Below, piece by piece: positions 17,265 through 24,188 of a stretch of DNA of 47,951 nucleotides (within the stretch, counting starts at the first letter, position 1; each line of letters opens with the position of its first letter). The translations under genes were made by a program, and so were the position numbers. The stretch is from a bacterium (lineage in GTDB: Bacteria; Actinomycetota; Acidimicrobiia; Spongiisociales; Spongiisociaceae), in assembly GCA_028821265.1 (NCBI GenBank), contig JAPPGU010000041.1:1-47951 (forward strand). The letters are read 5' to 3'. The notes beneath the pieces were generated by a model, which saw nothing but the letters and a program-made list of their open reading frames with translations, searched no databases and had not been told where the DNA came from.

Positions 17265-17459
17265 TCACGTTGTCAAACTCAACATCGCGACCATTACCGC
17301 GATCATGATGCCTGTCATGCCGACAATGACGCCGACGATCCACTTGGTCTGAGAGTCGAACCGCTTCTCGATCAACAGCAGCGCGTTGGCGAGGGCCTCA
17401 CGGGATTCCGCCTGGCGCGCTTCGTCCTTCGCGTCTACGACGGATTCGGTGACGGTCAA
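17265..17459 (-). CDS. small one-helix membrane protein, copy 1
   Basis: This 64-residue protein starts at TTG 17459 behind GAAGGAG. An amphipathic charged N-terminal half (DAKDEARQAESREALANALL) is followed by FDSQTKWIVGVIVGMTGIMI, a single C-terminal transmembrane helix. A close paralogue lies at 23326-23499 and a truncated one at 21406. I recognise no named family; the layout resembles small holin- or XhlA-like proteins but I do not claim that role. The ~60 bp upstream are also conserved between the two full copies. Confidence 0.65.
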   Translation of the reverse strand: MTVTESVVDAKDEARQAESREALANALLLIEKRFDSQTKWIVGVIVGMTGIMIAVMVAMLSLTT

Positions 17460-17539
17460 CGGGCTTTGCTCCTTCTCGCTAACCCTGAACGTACCTTACC
17501 CCGAGGAGACTTCAAGGGGTGTGTCGCCGTTCTGCGGCC

Positions 17540-17735
17540 AGGCCGGTCAAGAACGCGAAAACCGTGGAGGCGTCCCGCCGTCCCCTCTACGAGGGTTGAA
17601 GAGCAGCATGACTCCTGCCCCGGTGGCTTGTTAGCGTGAGCGCACCCTCGCCCCTTCCAGGAGGCCTATGGCCATCCTCCTCGCCGGACTGACGTCCGTT
17701 GCCATGGATAGGGGGTTGCCCTCGGCGCCCTAGCC
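17540..17735 (+). pseudogene. duplicate of the EamA-transporter 5' region with internal deletion
   Basis: About 160 bp match 22190-22350, the upstream region and first ten codons of the transporter at 22319. Examples are GGTCAAGAACGCGAAAACCG and CCAGGAGGCCTATGGCCATC. After GACTGACGTCCGTT it jumps to GCCATGGATAGGGG, which matches the transporter near 22675, so about 320 bp are deleted. No functional product is possible. Confidence 0.75.
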
Positions 17736-17866
17736 GTTACAGTGCTTCATGCCAGACCCCGCGAATCCGAACGCGACCGACCGGTCTCGGACTTCCCCTT
17801 TGAATCCGTGAGTCCGTGTCACTGCCCGTAGATAGGGTTGCGGCACAAGAGAAGGGGAGGTAGCCA

Positions 17867-18091
17867 GTGGATACTCAGACCGCTGCGGTCCGGTCGAAGA
17901 AGGCAGAGGTCTTGAGGCACTTCGAGGAGCGCCGGGACAACGAAGAGGAGCCGTTCGGGGGCGTTCTCAAGTTCTTGCAGGACCAAGGCTCCGATCTCGA
18001 CGACGTCGATGTAGCGGTCGCTATCGGTCGGCTGGTCTGCGATGGCAAGCTGCGTTATGCCCTCGACGGTATTCGCCTTGTCCCAGAGTGA
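17867..18091 (+). CDS. hypothetical 74-residue protein
   Basis: It starts at GTG 17867 behind GGGGAGGT. The protein is acidic and soluble (SKKAEVLRHFEERRDNEEEP, LKFLQDQGSDLDDVDVAVAI) and ends GKLRYALDGIRLVPE. The end resembles a small winged-helix-type hairpin, but I cannot assign a family. It overlaps the next small frame by 14 bp. Confidence 0.5.
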   Translation: MDTQTAAVRSKKAEVLRHFEERRDNEEEPFGGVLKFLQDQGSDLDDVDVAVAIGRLVCDGKLRYALDGIRLVPE

Positions 18092-18203
18092 GCATCGGTC
18101 GGATCGGTTCCTTCAGACCAATGGTTACGATCCTCGCAATCCCTACCGGGTCCCCATGCCTACGAAGGAACGGTACGACACCGCCGTCTACATTCAGCTA
18201 TGA
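18078..18203 (+). CDS. possible 41-residue protein
   Basis: A frame from TTG 18078 (inside the end of the previous gene) encodes SEHRSDRFLQTNGYDPRNPY then RVPMPTKERYDTAVYIQL. The composition looks protein-like. Its TGA overlaps the next start in an ATGA arrangement, which suggests translational coupling. No ribosome site is obvious and no family is known. Confidence 0.3.
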   Translation: MSQSEHRSDRFLQTNGYDPRNPYRVPMPTKERYDTAVYIQL

Positions 18204-18322
18204 GGTGTCTGTTCGCTGCCATCGCTGCGATCGCCCTGGTGGTCTTTCTCTGGTGGGTCATCTGCGGCTGGGCTGACGGCGATTGGCTATGTAGCGCTCT
18301 CCGCCTGCCTGTACCTCCCTAG
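18200..18322 (+). CDS. possible 40-residue one-helix membrane peptide
   Basis: ATG 18200 overlaps the preceding stop (ATGA). The peptide starts MRCLFAAIAAIALVVFLWWV, a convincing hydrophobic helix, followed by ICGWADGDWLCSALRLPVPP. It could be a small membrane peptide or a lipoprotein-like signal. Its position as third in a run of overlapping small frames is the main support. Confidence 0.3.
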   Translation: MRCLFAAIAAIALVVFLWWVICGWADGDWLCSALRLPVPP

Positions 18323-18462
18323 CCCATCAACGTAGATTCGTTGGGGTTCCCGACGGGGTGGGAGGCTGTAAGCGATTACCACACATGATGTCAAGTTTCA
18401 GCCCAAGAGCCCAACCCGGCCCGGGGCCCCGGCCTTTGTTCTTGCGACGAAGCGATACAGCG

Positions 18463-18758
18463 TCACTCGTTCGACTCCTTCACCCAGAAGGCCACAGCTC
18501 GTTTTAGGAACTCACGCTCCATCCGCAGCCGAGCGTTCTCCCGCTCGAGCTCGCGGAGCCGTTCCCGCTCATCGCTGGTAAGACCTTCCCGCTCGCCGCG
18601 GTTGATCTCGTCGTGGCGTACCCAGTTCTCCAACGTCGAGTCATAGATCCCAACTCGTTGGCGACCTGGCGTAGCGGCTTGCCCGAGCTGCGGGCGATCC
18701 CCACCGCGTCTCGTTTGAACTCATCCGAGAACTTCCTTCTCGGTCGTTTCCCTCCCAA
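18463..18758 (-). pseudogene. IS3-family transposase OrfA remnant
   Basis: The minus strand encodes RRKFSDEFKRDAVGIARSSG then KPLRQVANELG, the HTH of IS3-type OrfA. After a one-base loss near 18650 it continues in another frame as YDSTLENWVRHDEINRGERE and ERLRELERENARLRMEREFL, the leucine-zipper part, ending KESNE at 18463. No OrfB (DDE domain) follows, so the element cannot move. A CGGGGCCCCG palindrome lies downstream at about 18420, and ACTCCAGTGGAGT near 18840 may mark the other edge. Confidence 0.75.
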
Positions 18759-19108
18759 CAGGACTCCTTCCCAGCGCGCAGTCCCATGGTCGGAGACAAG
18801 ACGCGCTCACTGTGGGAATGTCCGGCTACTGGGGGGAACTCCAGTGGAGTCAGCTCACTGCGAAGCTTAGGGTTCAGCACGCGCGCAATCCTCTTGCGAA
18901 CCCTAGGTTCATGGAACCTCCGGACCGGATGCGTCAGGTGTTGAGCAGCTAGGCGATCAGCTACCGGCTACGCGCCTGCAAGGGCCCGAGCCTGACAACA
19001 CCCGACCGATCGGAGACCGCAGCTAGAGTCGTATCGTCCCCAGGATGGGGGACCTCACCTTTCAACCCGAACGATTCCAGCAATTGCTGTCACGAGGATC
19101 AGAACACC

Positions 19109-19747
19109 TTGACGACTCCCCTGCGTGGGCTCCTGTTCCACATCACTCACATCTCCAACCTCGGGTCGATTGTCACAGATGGGCTCTACTGTGACAGCGA
19201 AATGATGGATAGTCAGCGATCAGTGATGGAGATCGGCCATCCGGACATCAAGGCCGGGCGACGCGACCGCCTGGTTCCGTTGCCGCCGGGTGGGGTAGTT
19301 GCAGACTACGTACCCTTCTACTTCGCGGCGCGTTCGCCCATGCTCTATGTGATCGCCCAGGGATCCGTCCCTAGCTACAACGACGGACAGAACCAGGTGG
19401 TGTATCTCGTGACGAGCGTCGAAGCAGTCAGGACACATGGGCTTCGGTTCGTCTTCAGCGACCGCAACGCCGCCCTCCACTATGCTCGGTATGCCGACGA
19501 TCCTCAACTGCTGGACCAGCACATTGACTGGGAATTGATGGAAGCCCGAAAGTGGGCCAACACGCTGGACGAGCCTGATCGCATGGAGAGGCGGATGGCA
19601 GAGTTGTTGGTCCATCGCCACGTACCGTGGCAGATGATCCACCGTGTGGTGACCAAGGACGAAGGGTTAGCACAGCACGCTCGGAACGTACTTGATAGTG
19701 TGCCGGTGACGGTCCCCGTCCATGTCGAGCCTGGGTGGTACTACTGA
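19109..19747 (+). CDS. darT: DarT-type DNA ADP-ribosyltransferase toxin
   Basis: This 212-residue protein matches the DUF4433/DarT family. FHITHISNLGSIVTDGL at 10-26 is the NAD+-binding HxT region. R51/R52 (KAGRRDRLVPLPPGG) is the conserved Arg position. E165 in RRMAELLVHRHVPW is the expected catalytic Glu. DarT proteins attach ADP-ribose to thymidine in single-stranded DNA using NAD+, blocking replication. Start TTG 19109 follows a GAGGA 9 nt upstream; rare codons are common in this window. The stop overlaps the next start by one base, the usual darT-darG coupling. It lies between an IS3 remnant and a surface-module scrap, typical of a mobile defence gene pair. Confidence 0.9.
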   Translation: MTTPLRGLLFHITHISNLGSIVTDGLYCDSEMMDSQRSVMEIGHPDIKAGRRDRLVPLPPGGVVADYVPFYFAARSPMLYVIAQGSVPSYNDGQNQVVYLVTSVEAVRTHGLRFVFSDRNAALHYARYADDPQLLDQHIDWELMEARKWANTLDEPDRMERRMAELLVHRHVPWQMIHRVVTKDEGLAQHARNVLDSVPVTVPVHVEPGWYY

Positions 19748-20838
19748 TGACACGGTTCAAGGACGTATCCGGGAACCTTCTCCGAGCCGATGTCGACGCG
19801 CTTGTGAATACGGTCAACACGGTCGGTGTCATGGGCAAGGGCCTCGCCCTTCAGTTCAAGAACGCCTTCCCAGCCAACTTTCAGGCTTATTCGAAGGCAT
19901 GTAAGGCCGGGGAGGTCGGGCTCGGACGAATATTCATCTTCGACAATGGTCAACTGGTTCGACCGCGATGGATTTTCAATTTTCCGACGAAGGGCCATTG
20001 GCGCGAACGCTCGCGCCTGTCAAATGTTTCCGCAGGTCTCGATGACCTACGGCGGGTGGTTGAGGAACTGCAAGTCGGTTCGATCGCTGTTCCACCACTT
20101 GGCTGTGGCAATGGCGGGCTGAACTGGGCTGATGTACGTACGTTGATCGAAGAGAAGTTCGAGGGCCTATCCAGTGATGTTCATCTGTATCCGCCGAGCG
20201 GCACACCACCTGCCGCGGACATGGTTATCTCGACCCCGCGTCCCGACTTAACCCCTGCGAGGGCAGCCCTAGTTCTTTTGGTCAACAGGTACTCGACCCT
20301 GGCGTTCGGGGCTTCGCTGATTGAGGTACAGAAACTGATGTATTTCCTACAAGCCGCCGGTGAGCCACTACGGCTGCGATACAAGCCATATCACTATGGA
20401 CCCTATGCTGATAATCTTCGGCACGTATTGAAACTGCTAGAAGGGCATTACCTGCAGGGATTTGGCGATGGGTCCAAGAGCGTCTCGCAGGCCGAGCCAA
20501 TTCGTGTGCTTCCCAATGCGCCTGAGCAAGCGCGGTGTGTGCTGTCACAGCAGGGCGAACTGTTGGGCCGGATGGAGCGTGTTCTGGATCTCATTCGAGG
20601 ATACGAGTCGTCTTATGGTCTCGAACTGCTAGCAAGCGTTCACTGGGCCGCTGCTAACGACGAAAAATGTAGCTCTCGTGACCGTGTGGTAGAGCAGATT
20701 CGCTCCTGGAACTCTAGGAAGAGACACGCGTTCGCCGAGAACCACATCGGAATGGCATGGAAACATCTCCGAACAGAGGGTTGGTTGACCGAGACCTCCC
20801 TGCCTGAGTCGAGGACCGAGCCAGTCTCGCAGACTTGA
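19747..20838 (+). CDS. darG: DarG-type macrodomain antitoxin
   Basis: This 363-residue protein starts at ATG 19747, which shares an A with the darT stop. Residues 1-155 are a macrodomain: GNLLRADVDALVNTVNTVGV, GKG at 30-32 and PPLGCGNGGLNW near 117-128. In DarG this domain removes ADP-ribose from DNA. The C-terminal half (about 170-320; ARAALVLLVNRYSTLAFGAS, VQKLMYFLQAAGEPLRLRYK, HYGPYADNLRHVLKLLEGHY) matches the DarT-binding domain that blocks the toxin directly. The two activities together make the pair self-limiting. No operator is evident upstream of darT. Confidence 0.9.
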   Translation: MTRFKDVSGNLLRADVDALVNTVNTVGVMGKGLALQFKNAFPANFQAYSKACKAGEVGLGRIFIFDNGQLVRPRWIFNFPTKGHWRERSRLSNVSAGLDDLRRVVEELQVGSIAVPPLGCGNGGLNWADVRTLIEEKFEGLSSDVHLYPPSGTPPAADMVISTPRPDLTPARAALVLLVNRYSTLAFGASLIEVQKLMYFLQAAGEPLRLRYKPYHYGPYADNLRHVLKLLEGHYLQGFGDGSKSVSQAEPIRVLPNAPEQARCVLSQQGELLGRMERVLDLIRGYESSYGLELLASVHWAAANDEKCSSRDRVVEQIRSWNSRKRHAFAENHIGMAWKHLRTEGWLTETSLPESRTEPVSQT

Positions 20839-20966
20839 CGAAGACGCGAGCCTTCTTGCAAAGCAACGGATTAACCACCTTCAGAGAAGCCCTAACCGTA
20901 GGCAATACCCTCACCTTCCAAATCCCATCCTCCGGCTCAGCCACCTACACCCTCCTCACCCCCTAA
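20838..20966 (+). pseudogene. surface-protein terminal-module scrap
   Basis: Immediately after darG the DNA encodes TRAFLQSNGLTTFREALTVG then NTLTFQIPSSGSATYTLLTP and a stop. The pattern x-T-F-x-x-A-L followed by a beta strand resembles the SMAKFEEAL terminal module of the surface proteins. It shares the stop context CACCCCCTAACCCCC with a second scrap ending at 26274. No start precedes it. Confidence 0.45.
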
Positions 20967-20988
20967 CCCCCTGGAGCCCACCCCCGTC

Positions 20989-21236
20989 GTTCCTCAGGAT
21001 CAGGGCGTCACCCATGACGCCCTCTGCTCAAGTTCGGAACCACCACCATTCTCGATGCACAGACGTCACCCATGGTGCGGGGTGTTCCTCAGGATCAGGG
21101 CGTCACCCATGACGCCGTGTGCCTCAAGTTCGTGGAACCACCACCATTCTCGATGCACAGACGTCACCCATGGTGCGGGGTGTTCCTCAGGTTCAGGGCG
21201 TCATCCATGACGCCGTGTGCCTCAGGTTTCGGGGCA
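20989..21236. repeat. imperfect palindrome array, locus 2
   Basis: Two and a half tandem units of 95-98 bp begin at 20989, 21084 and 21182. Each contains TTCCTCAGGATCAGGGCGTC, a CCCATGACGCC centre and GCCTCAAGTTC, so each can fold back on itself. The remainder of a unit is CACCACCATTCTCGATGCAC plus an ACGTCACCCATGGTG palindrome. Confidence 0.75.
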
Positions 21237-21405
21237 GCTGTTAACAATCGTCGGAATTCCCCGGTCTCGATCATTCAAACTCACCACCACTAGACCCCAG
21301 GAGCGCCCGCACCGAGTGACGCGGGCCGGGGGAAGGGTCTGTTCAAGCCCGGGGAGCGTCCTTACAGTTCCGTGTGAGAGCATGGAGCAGGGAAGGGGGT
21401 AAACC

Positions 21406-21492
21406 GTGACCGCTGTTACCGAGGGTCTGGTCGATGCCAAGGACCAGGCTCGCCAAGCTGAGTCCCGTACCGATCTCGCCAGGGCCACGGCC
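21406..21492 (+). pseudogene. truncated copy of the small one-helix membrane protein
   Basis: GTG 21406, behind GGAAGGGGG, opens TAVTEGLVDAKDQARQAESR then TDLARATA, matching the N-terminal half of the proteins at 17459 and 23499. Similarity stops just before the HigB gene, so the transmembrane half has been lost. The retained promoter and start region may now serve the toxin-antitoxin genes. Confidence 0.6.
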
Positions 21493-21500
21493 CCCCGAGT

Positions 21501-21516
21501 GTATCCGATAGGATAC
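21501..21516. promoter_or_regulatory. likely HigBA operator palindrome
   Basis: GTATCC-GATA-GGATAC is an inverted repeat ending one base before the toxin start codon at 21518. Antitoxins of this class bind such palindromes to repress their own operon. No good -35/-10 pair is visible around it. Confidence 0.5.
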
Positions 21517-21517
21517 A

Positions 21518-21808
21518 ATGGTCGAGATCAGGCAGACCAGGGCCTACACCCGCTGGTTCTGCAAGATCCGGGATCCTCAGGCCCGGGCGCGGATACTGAC
21601 CCGGATCCGGCGGCTGTCCCTCGGTAACCCCGGGGATGTGAGACCGGTAGGAGGAGGGGTCTCCGAAATGCGCATCGACTACGGACCCGGCTACCGCGTC
21701 TACTACGCAAGGCGAGGCGACACAACGGTGGTCCTGCTCGCAGGTGGCAACAAGAACACTCAGGATCGGGATATCAGGAGGGCCCTGAAGCTGGCACGGA
21801 ATCTATAG
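21518..21808 (+). CDS. RelE/HigB-type toxin (addiction-module killer family)
   Basis: This 96-residue protein belongs to the RelE/ParE-fold 'killer' family that pairs with a downstream HTH antidote. It shows RAYTRWFCKIRDPQARARIL, RRLSLGNPGDVRPVGGGVSE, MRIDYGPGYRVYYARRG and VVLLAGGNKNTQDRDIRRAL. Such toxins cut mRNA, usually on the ribosome; the basic residues of the last two motifs fit. Start ATG 21518 follows the palindrome directly and lacks a clear ribosome site. The antitoxin gene begins 29 bp later. Confidence 0.85.
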   Translation: MVEIRQTRAYTRWFCKIRDPQARARILTRIRRLSLGNPGDVRPVGGGVSEMRIDYGPGYRVYYARRGDTTVVLLAGGNKNTQDRDIRRALKLARNL

Positions 21809-21837
21809 CCGGAACGTGACAAGAGGGAGATGATGGA

Positions 21838-22146
21838 ATGGCGCGACGAACAACCACGCAGCCGTGGGACGCGGCAGACCACCTCAAGACCGAAGAAGAC
21901 ATGGTCGCGTACCTGGACGCGGCGCTCGAGGAATTCGACTTGGGGCTGATCGCAGCCGCCCTGGGCGATATCGCCCGAGCCAAGGGCATGACGAACGTGG
22001 CGGCGGATGCGGGACTGGGAAGGGAGAGCCTCTACAAGTCTCTGTCGGTCGAAGGCAATCCCGCGTTCGACACCGTGCTCAAGGTAACCCGCGCGCTTGG
22101 TATCCGTCTCCGGGCGACACCCCTAGCCGGAGACCCCTCGCCGTAG
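21838..22146 (+). CDS. HigA-type HTH antitoxin (addiction-module antidote family)
   Basis: This 102-residue protein starts at ATG 21838 behind GAGGGAGATG. WDAADHLKTEEDMVAYLDAA and ALGDIARAKGMTNVAADAGL, then GRESLYKSLSVEGNPAFDTV, are hallmarks of the antidote partner of the preceding toxin type. The HTH lies at about residues 45-95. It should neutralise the toxin and repress the operon through the palindrome at 21501. Confidence 0.88.
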   Translation: MARRTTTQPWDAADHLKTEEDMVAYLDAALEEFDLGLIAAALGDIARAKGMTNVAADAGLGRESLYKSLSVEGNPAFDTVLKVTRALGIRLRATPLAGDPSP

Positions 22147-22318
22147 GAAGGACCCCCACACCCACAGGGTCATTCGCCAACCCGGCTGCCGTCCGGTCAA
22201 GAATGCGAAAACCGCATGGGCGTCCCGCCGCCCCTCTGACGAGGGTCGAGAACAAGCATGATCACTGCCCCGGCGGGGTTGTTAGCGTGAATGCACTCTC
22301 GCTTCTTCCAGGAGGCCT

Positions 22319-23152
22319 ATGGCCATCCTCCTAGCCGGACTGACGTCCATCTTCTACGGGGTCTTCGACTTCGCAGGTGGGATGGCCACCCGCCGGGCCC
22401 CGGTCTTCGCGGTTGCCTTCTGGTCCAACATCATGGCCCTGGCGCTCTCGGGCTTGGTTGCGTTGGTGTACCACGTGGCGTTCGGGTCCGCCGCCAGCCT
22501 CCCCGACCTGGCTTGGGGAGCGGCGAGCGGTGTCGCCGGAGTCGCAGGGGTGGTCGCTTACTACGAAGGTCTCGCAAAGGGCAAGATGGCGGTGGTTGCT
22601 CCGGTATCCGCCATCACCCTGTCACTGATCCCGTTCACGTTCGGGCTGCTGACCGGAGAGCGCTATGCCTTGTTGCCGTGGATAGGGGTGGCCATCGCTG
22701 CCCCTGCGATGTGGCTCACCGTCGCGACCGGGACCCGTGAGGACCGCCCGGGGAAGGCGATATACGGTCTCGGAGCCGGCCTGGGCTTCTCATTGATGTT
22801 CATCGGGCTGGCGCAGGTCTCGGGCGAGGCCGGCATGTGGCCGTTGATTGCCTTCAGGTGCGCTGCCGTTGCCACATCGGCTGTTCTGGTCAAGGCGCGG
22901 GGGATCCCGCTCAGGATGGCAAGGATGGACCTGCTGTTGAGTTTCGCCGCCGGGGGCGCCATCCTGGCCAACCTCACCTACGTGCTGGCAGTGCGAATCG
23001 GGCCCCTGGGACTCGTAGCGGTGGTGTCGGCCCTCTATCCGGCTGTGGTGGTGGTCATGGCTTTCCTGGTCTACCGGGAGAGGCCCGGTCGCCGGCGCAT
23101 AGTGGGTCTCTTGCTGTCCCTTGGAGCCGTATCCCTGATCGCCCTGAACTGA
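22319..23152 (+). CDS. EamA/DMT-family transporter
   Basis: This 277-residue integral membrane protein starts at ATG 22319, behind CCAGGAGG. About ten hydrophobic helices in two EamA repeats are visible: an N-terminal set (LLAGLTSIFYGVFDFAGGMA, ATRRAPVFAVAFWSNIMALA) and a C-terminal set ending AVVVVMAFLVYRERPGRRRI and VGLLLSLGAVSLIALN. DMT members export metabolites or amino acids; the substrate is not predictable. Its upstream region and first codons are duplicated at 17540-17735. Confidence 0.88.
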   Translation: MAILLAGLTSIFYGVFDFAGGMATRRAPVFAVAFWSNIMALALSGLVALVYHVAFGSAASLPDLAWGAASGVAGVAGVVAYYEGLAKGKMAVVAPVSAITLSLIPFTFGLLTGERYALLPWIGVAIAAPAMWLTVATGTREDRPGKAIYGLGAGLGFSLMFIGLAQVSGEAGMWPLIAFRCAAVATSAVLVKARGIPLRMARMDLLLSFAAGGAILANLTYVLAVRIGPLGLVAVVSALYPAVVVVMAFLVYRERPGRRRIVGLLLSLGAVSLIALN

Positions 23153-23325
23153 TCGGCTGTCTCGGGGAGGGGCGCGAGTCCCGACGCCACGGGCCGCGGC
23201 TGTCCGGCTGGAACGGTGGCGGAACCCGGACAGATGTCTAAGGCGACCGGTCCGGATCGGGCATCGGACAGGTGGACGCCCTCACCAAGCAAGCGGAGCC
23301 GCGGTCTAGGTAGTCAAGTGTCCTG

Positions 23326-23499
23326 TCATCGCAGCGCCGCCACGACGAGCGCAACCGTGCCGATTCCGACCCCGACGATCCACTTGGTCTGGGAGGCGAG
23401 CCGCTTCTCGATCAACAACAGAGCGTTGGCTAGGGCCTCACGGGATTCTGCCTGGCGGGCTTCGTCCTTCGCGTCAACCAGGGATTCGGTGACGGCCAT
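23326..23499 (-). CDS. small one-helix membrane protein, copy 2
   Basis: This paralogue of the gene at 17265-17459 encodes MAVTESLVDAKDEARQAESR, then EALANALLLIEKRLASQTKW and a transmembrane helix IVGVGIGTVALVVAALR. An in-frame ATG at 23508 lies only 3 nt from GAAGGAG, so ATG 23499, aligned with the paralogue's start, is preferred. The upstream ~60 bp are conserved with copy 1. Confidence 0.65.
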   Translation of the reverse strand: MAVTESLVDAKDEARQAESREALANALLLIEKRLASQTKWIVGVGIGTVALVVAALR

Positions 23500-23604
23500 C
23501 GGTGGCATTCGCTCCTTCTCGCTCCTCCCGAACCTACGTTACCTCCGAGGAGATTTCAAGGGGTGTCCCGGTAGGCTGTCCGGCCCCACGGGCAGTTCCG
23601 TGGT

Positions 23605-23755
23605 GGGCGTTCCTGAGGCTCAGGGCGTCATGTGTGGTGCGGTGTTCCTGAGGTTCGGGGGCCGCGTCGTTCTTGATGCGTAGGGCGTCGTGTGTGGTGC
23701 GGTGTTCCTGAGGTTCAGGACGTCATATTTGACGCCCTCTGCCTCAAGAACCGAG
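23605..23755. repeat. imperfect palindrome array, locus 3
   Basis: Three units of GTTCCTGAGG-type palindromes lie here. The last (about 23708-23755) is the most complete, with arms of about 22 nt centred on GTCATATTTGAC. Spacers read GTGTGGTGCGGT. The array is joined directly to composite repeat copy B. Confidence 0.7.
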
Positions 23756-23758
23756 ACG

Positions 23759-24003
23759 CCAGGCAAACTCGCGAAAACCCGGTGCTCCGCACCGGGCCCC
23801 TCCCCCGCCACCACCCATCCTGGTTGGAGCGTGGTCGGCCATGCCCGGCCTGCGGCCGGGAATCGGCGCTTCGCTCCATTGAGCTTGTTGTGTTCCCTCG
23901 GTCCGGCCGTTCCGATCGGTCTCACTGCATCGGCCGGTGTAGGTGCTTGGCGATAGGCAACTTATGGTGGGGGTGTGACAGATTCAACCCCTTTTGTAAG
24001 GGG
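23759..24003 (-). repeat. dispersed composite repeat, copy B
   Basis: In the minus direction it reads AAGGGGTTGAATCTGTCACA, a CATAAGTTGCCTATCGCCAA block, CACCGGCCGATG, GACCGATCGGAACGGCCGG, then GGTGGTGGCGGGGGAGGGGC and the CCCGGTGCGGAGCACCGGG hairpin before TTTTCGCGAG. It matches copy D closely over the full length. The TTGAATCT end could also fold with AGATTTCAAC at about 24010. Confidence 0.75.
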
Positions 24004-24188
24004 ACGTTGAAATCTGCCGCCCGGACCGTTACGGGCACCCGTCACCTCGCACGTCAGCGGGCGAAAGGTCCCGGAAGTTGCCGATCCTTCGGGCGGTCCT
24101 CGCGTAGTCTTCGGCAAGATGTTTCGGGCGGTCGGCACGGGTGTTCTCGAGTGCTGGTCGTGGCTGTTGAGAATCCGCCGGTGGTGAG

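Noticed and set aside
18088-18276. 62-codon frame following the small gene at 17867
   Set aside because: Another frame over the same bases has better composition and overlapping starts; this one ends in low-complexity sequence.
20989-21236. Possible CRISPR array
   Set aside because: Units are long (95-98 bp), internally palindromic, and the sequence between palindromes is repeated rather than unique, so there are no spacers.
24004-24188. Possible riboswitch before the SLH-propeller gene
   Set aside because: There are stems such as TTGCCGA/TCGGCAA, but I could not match the blocks to any known aptamer.
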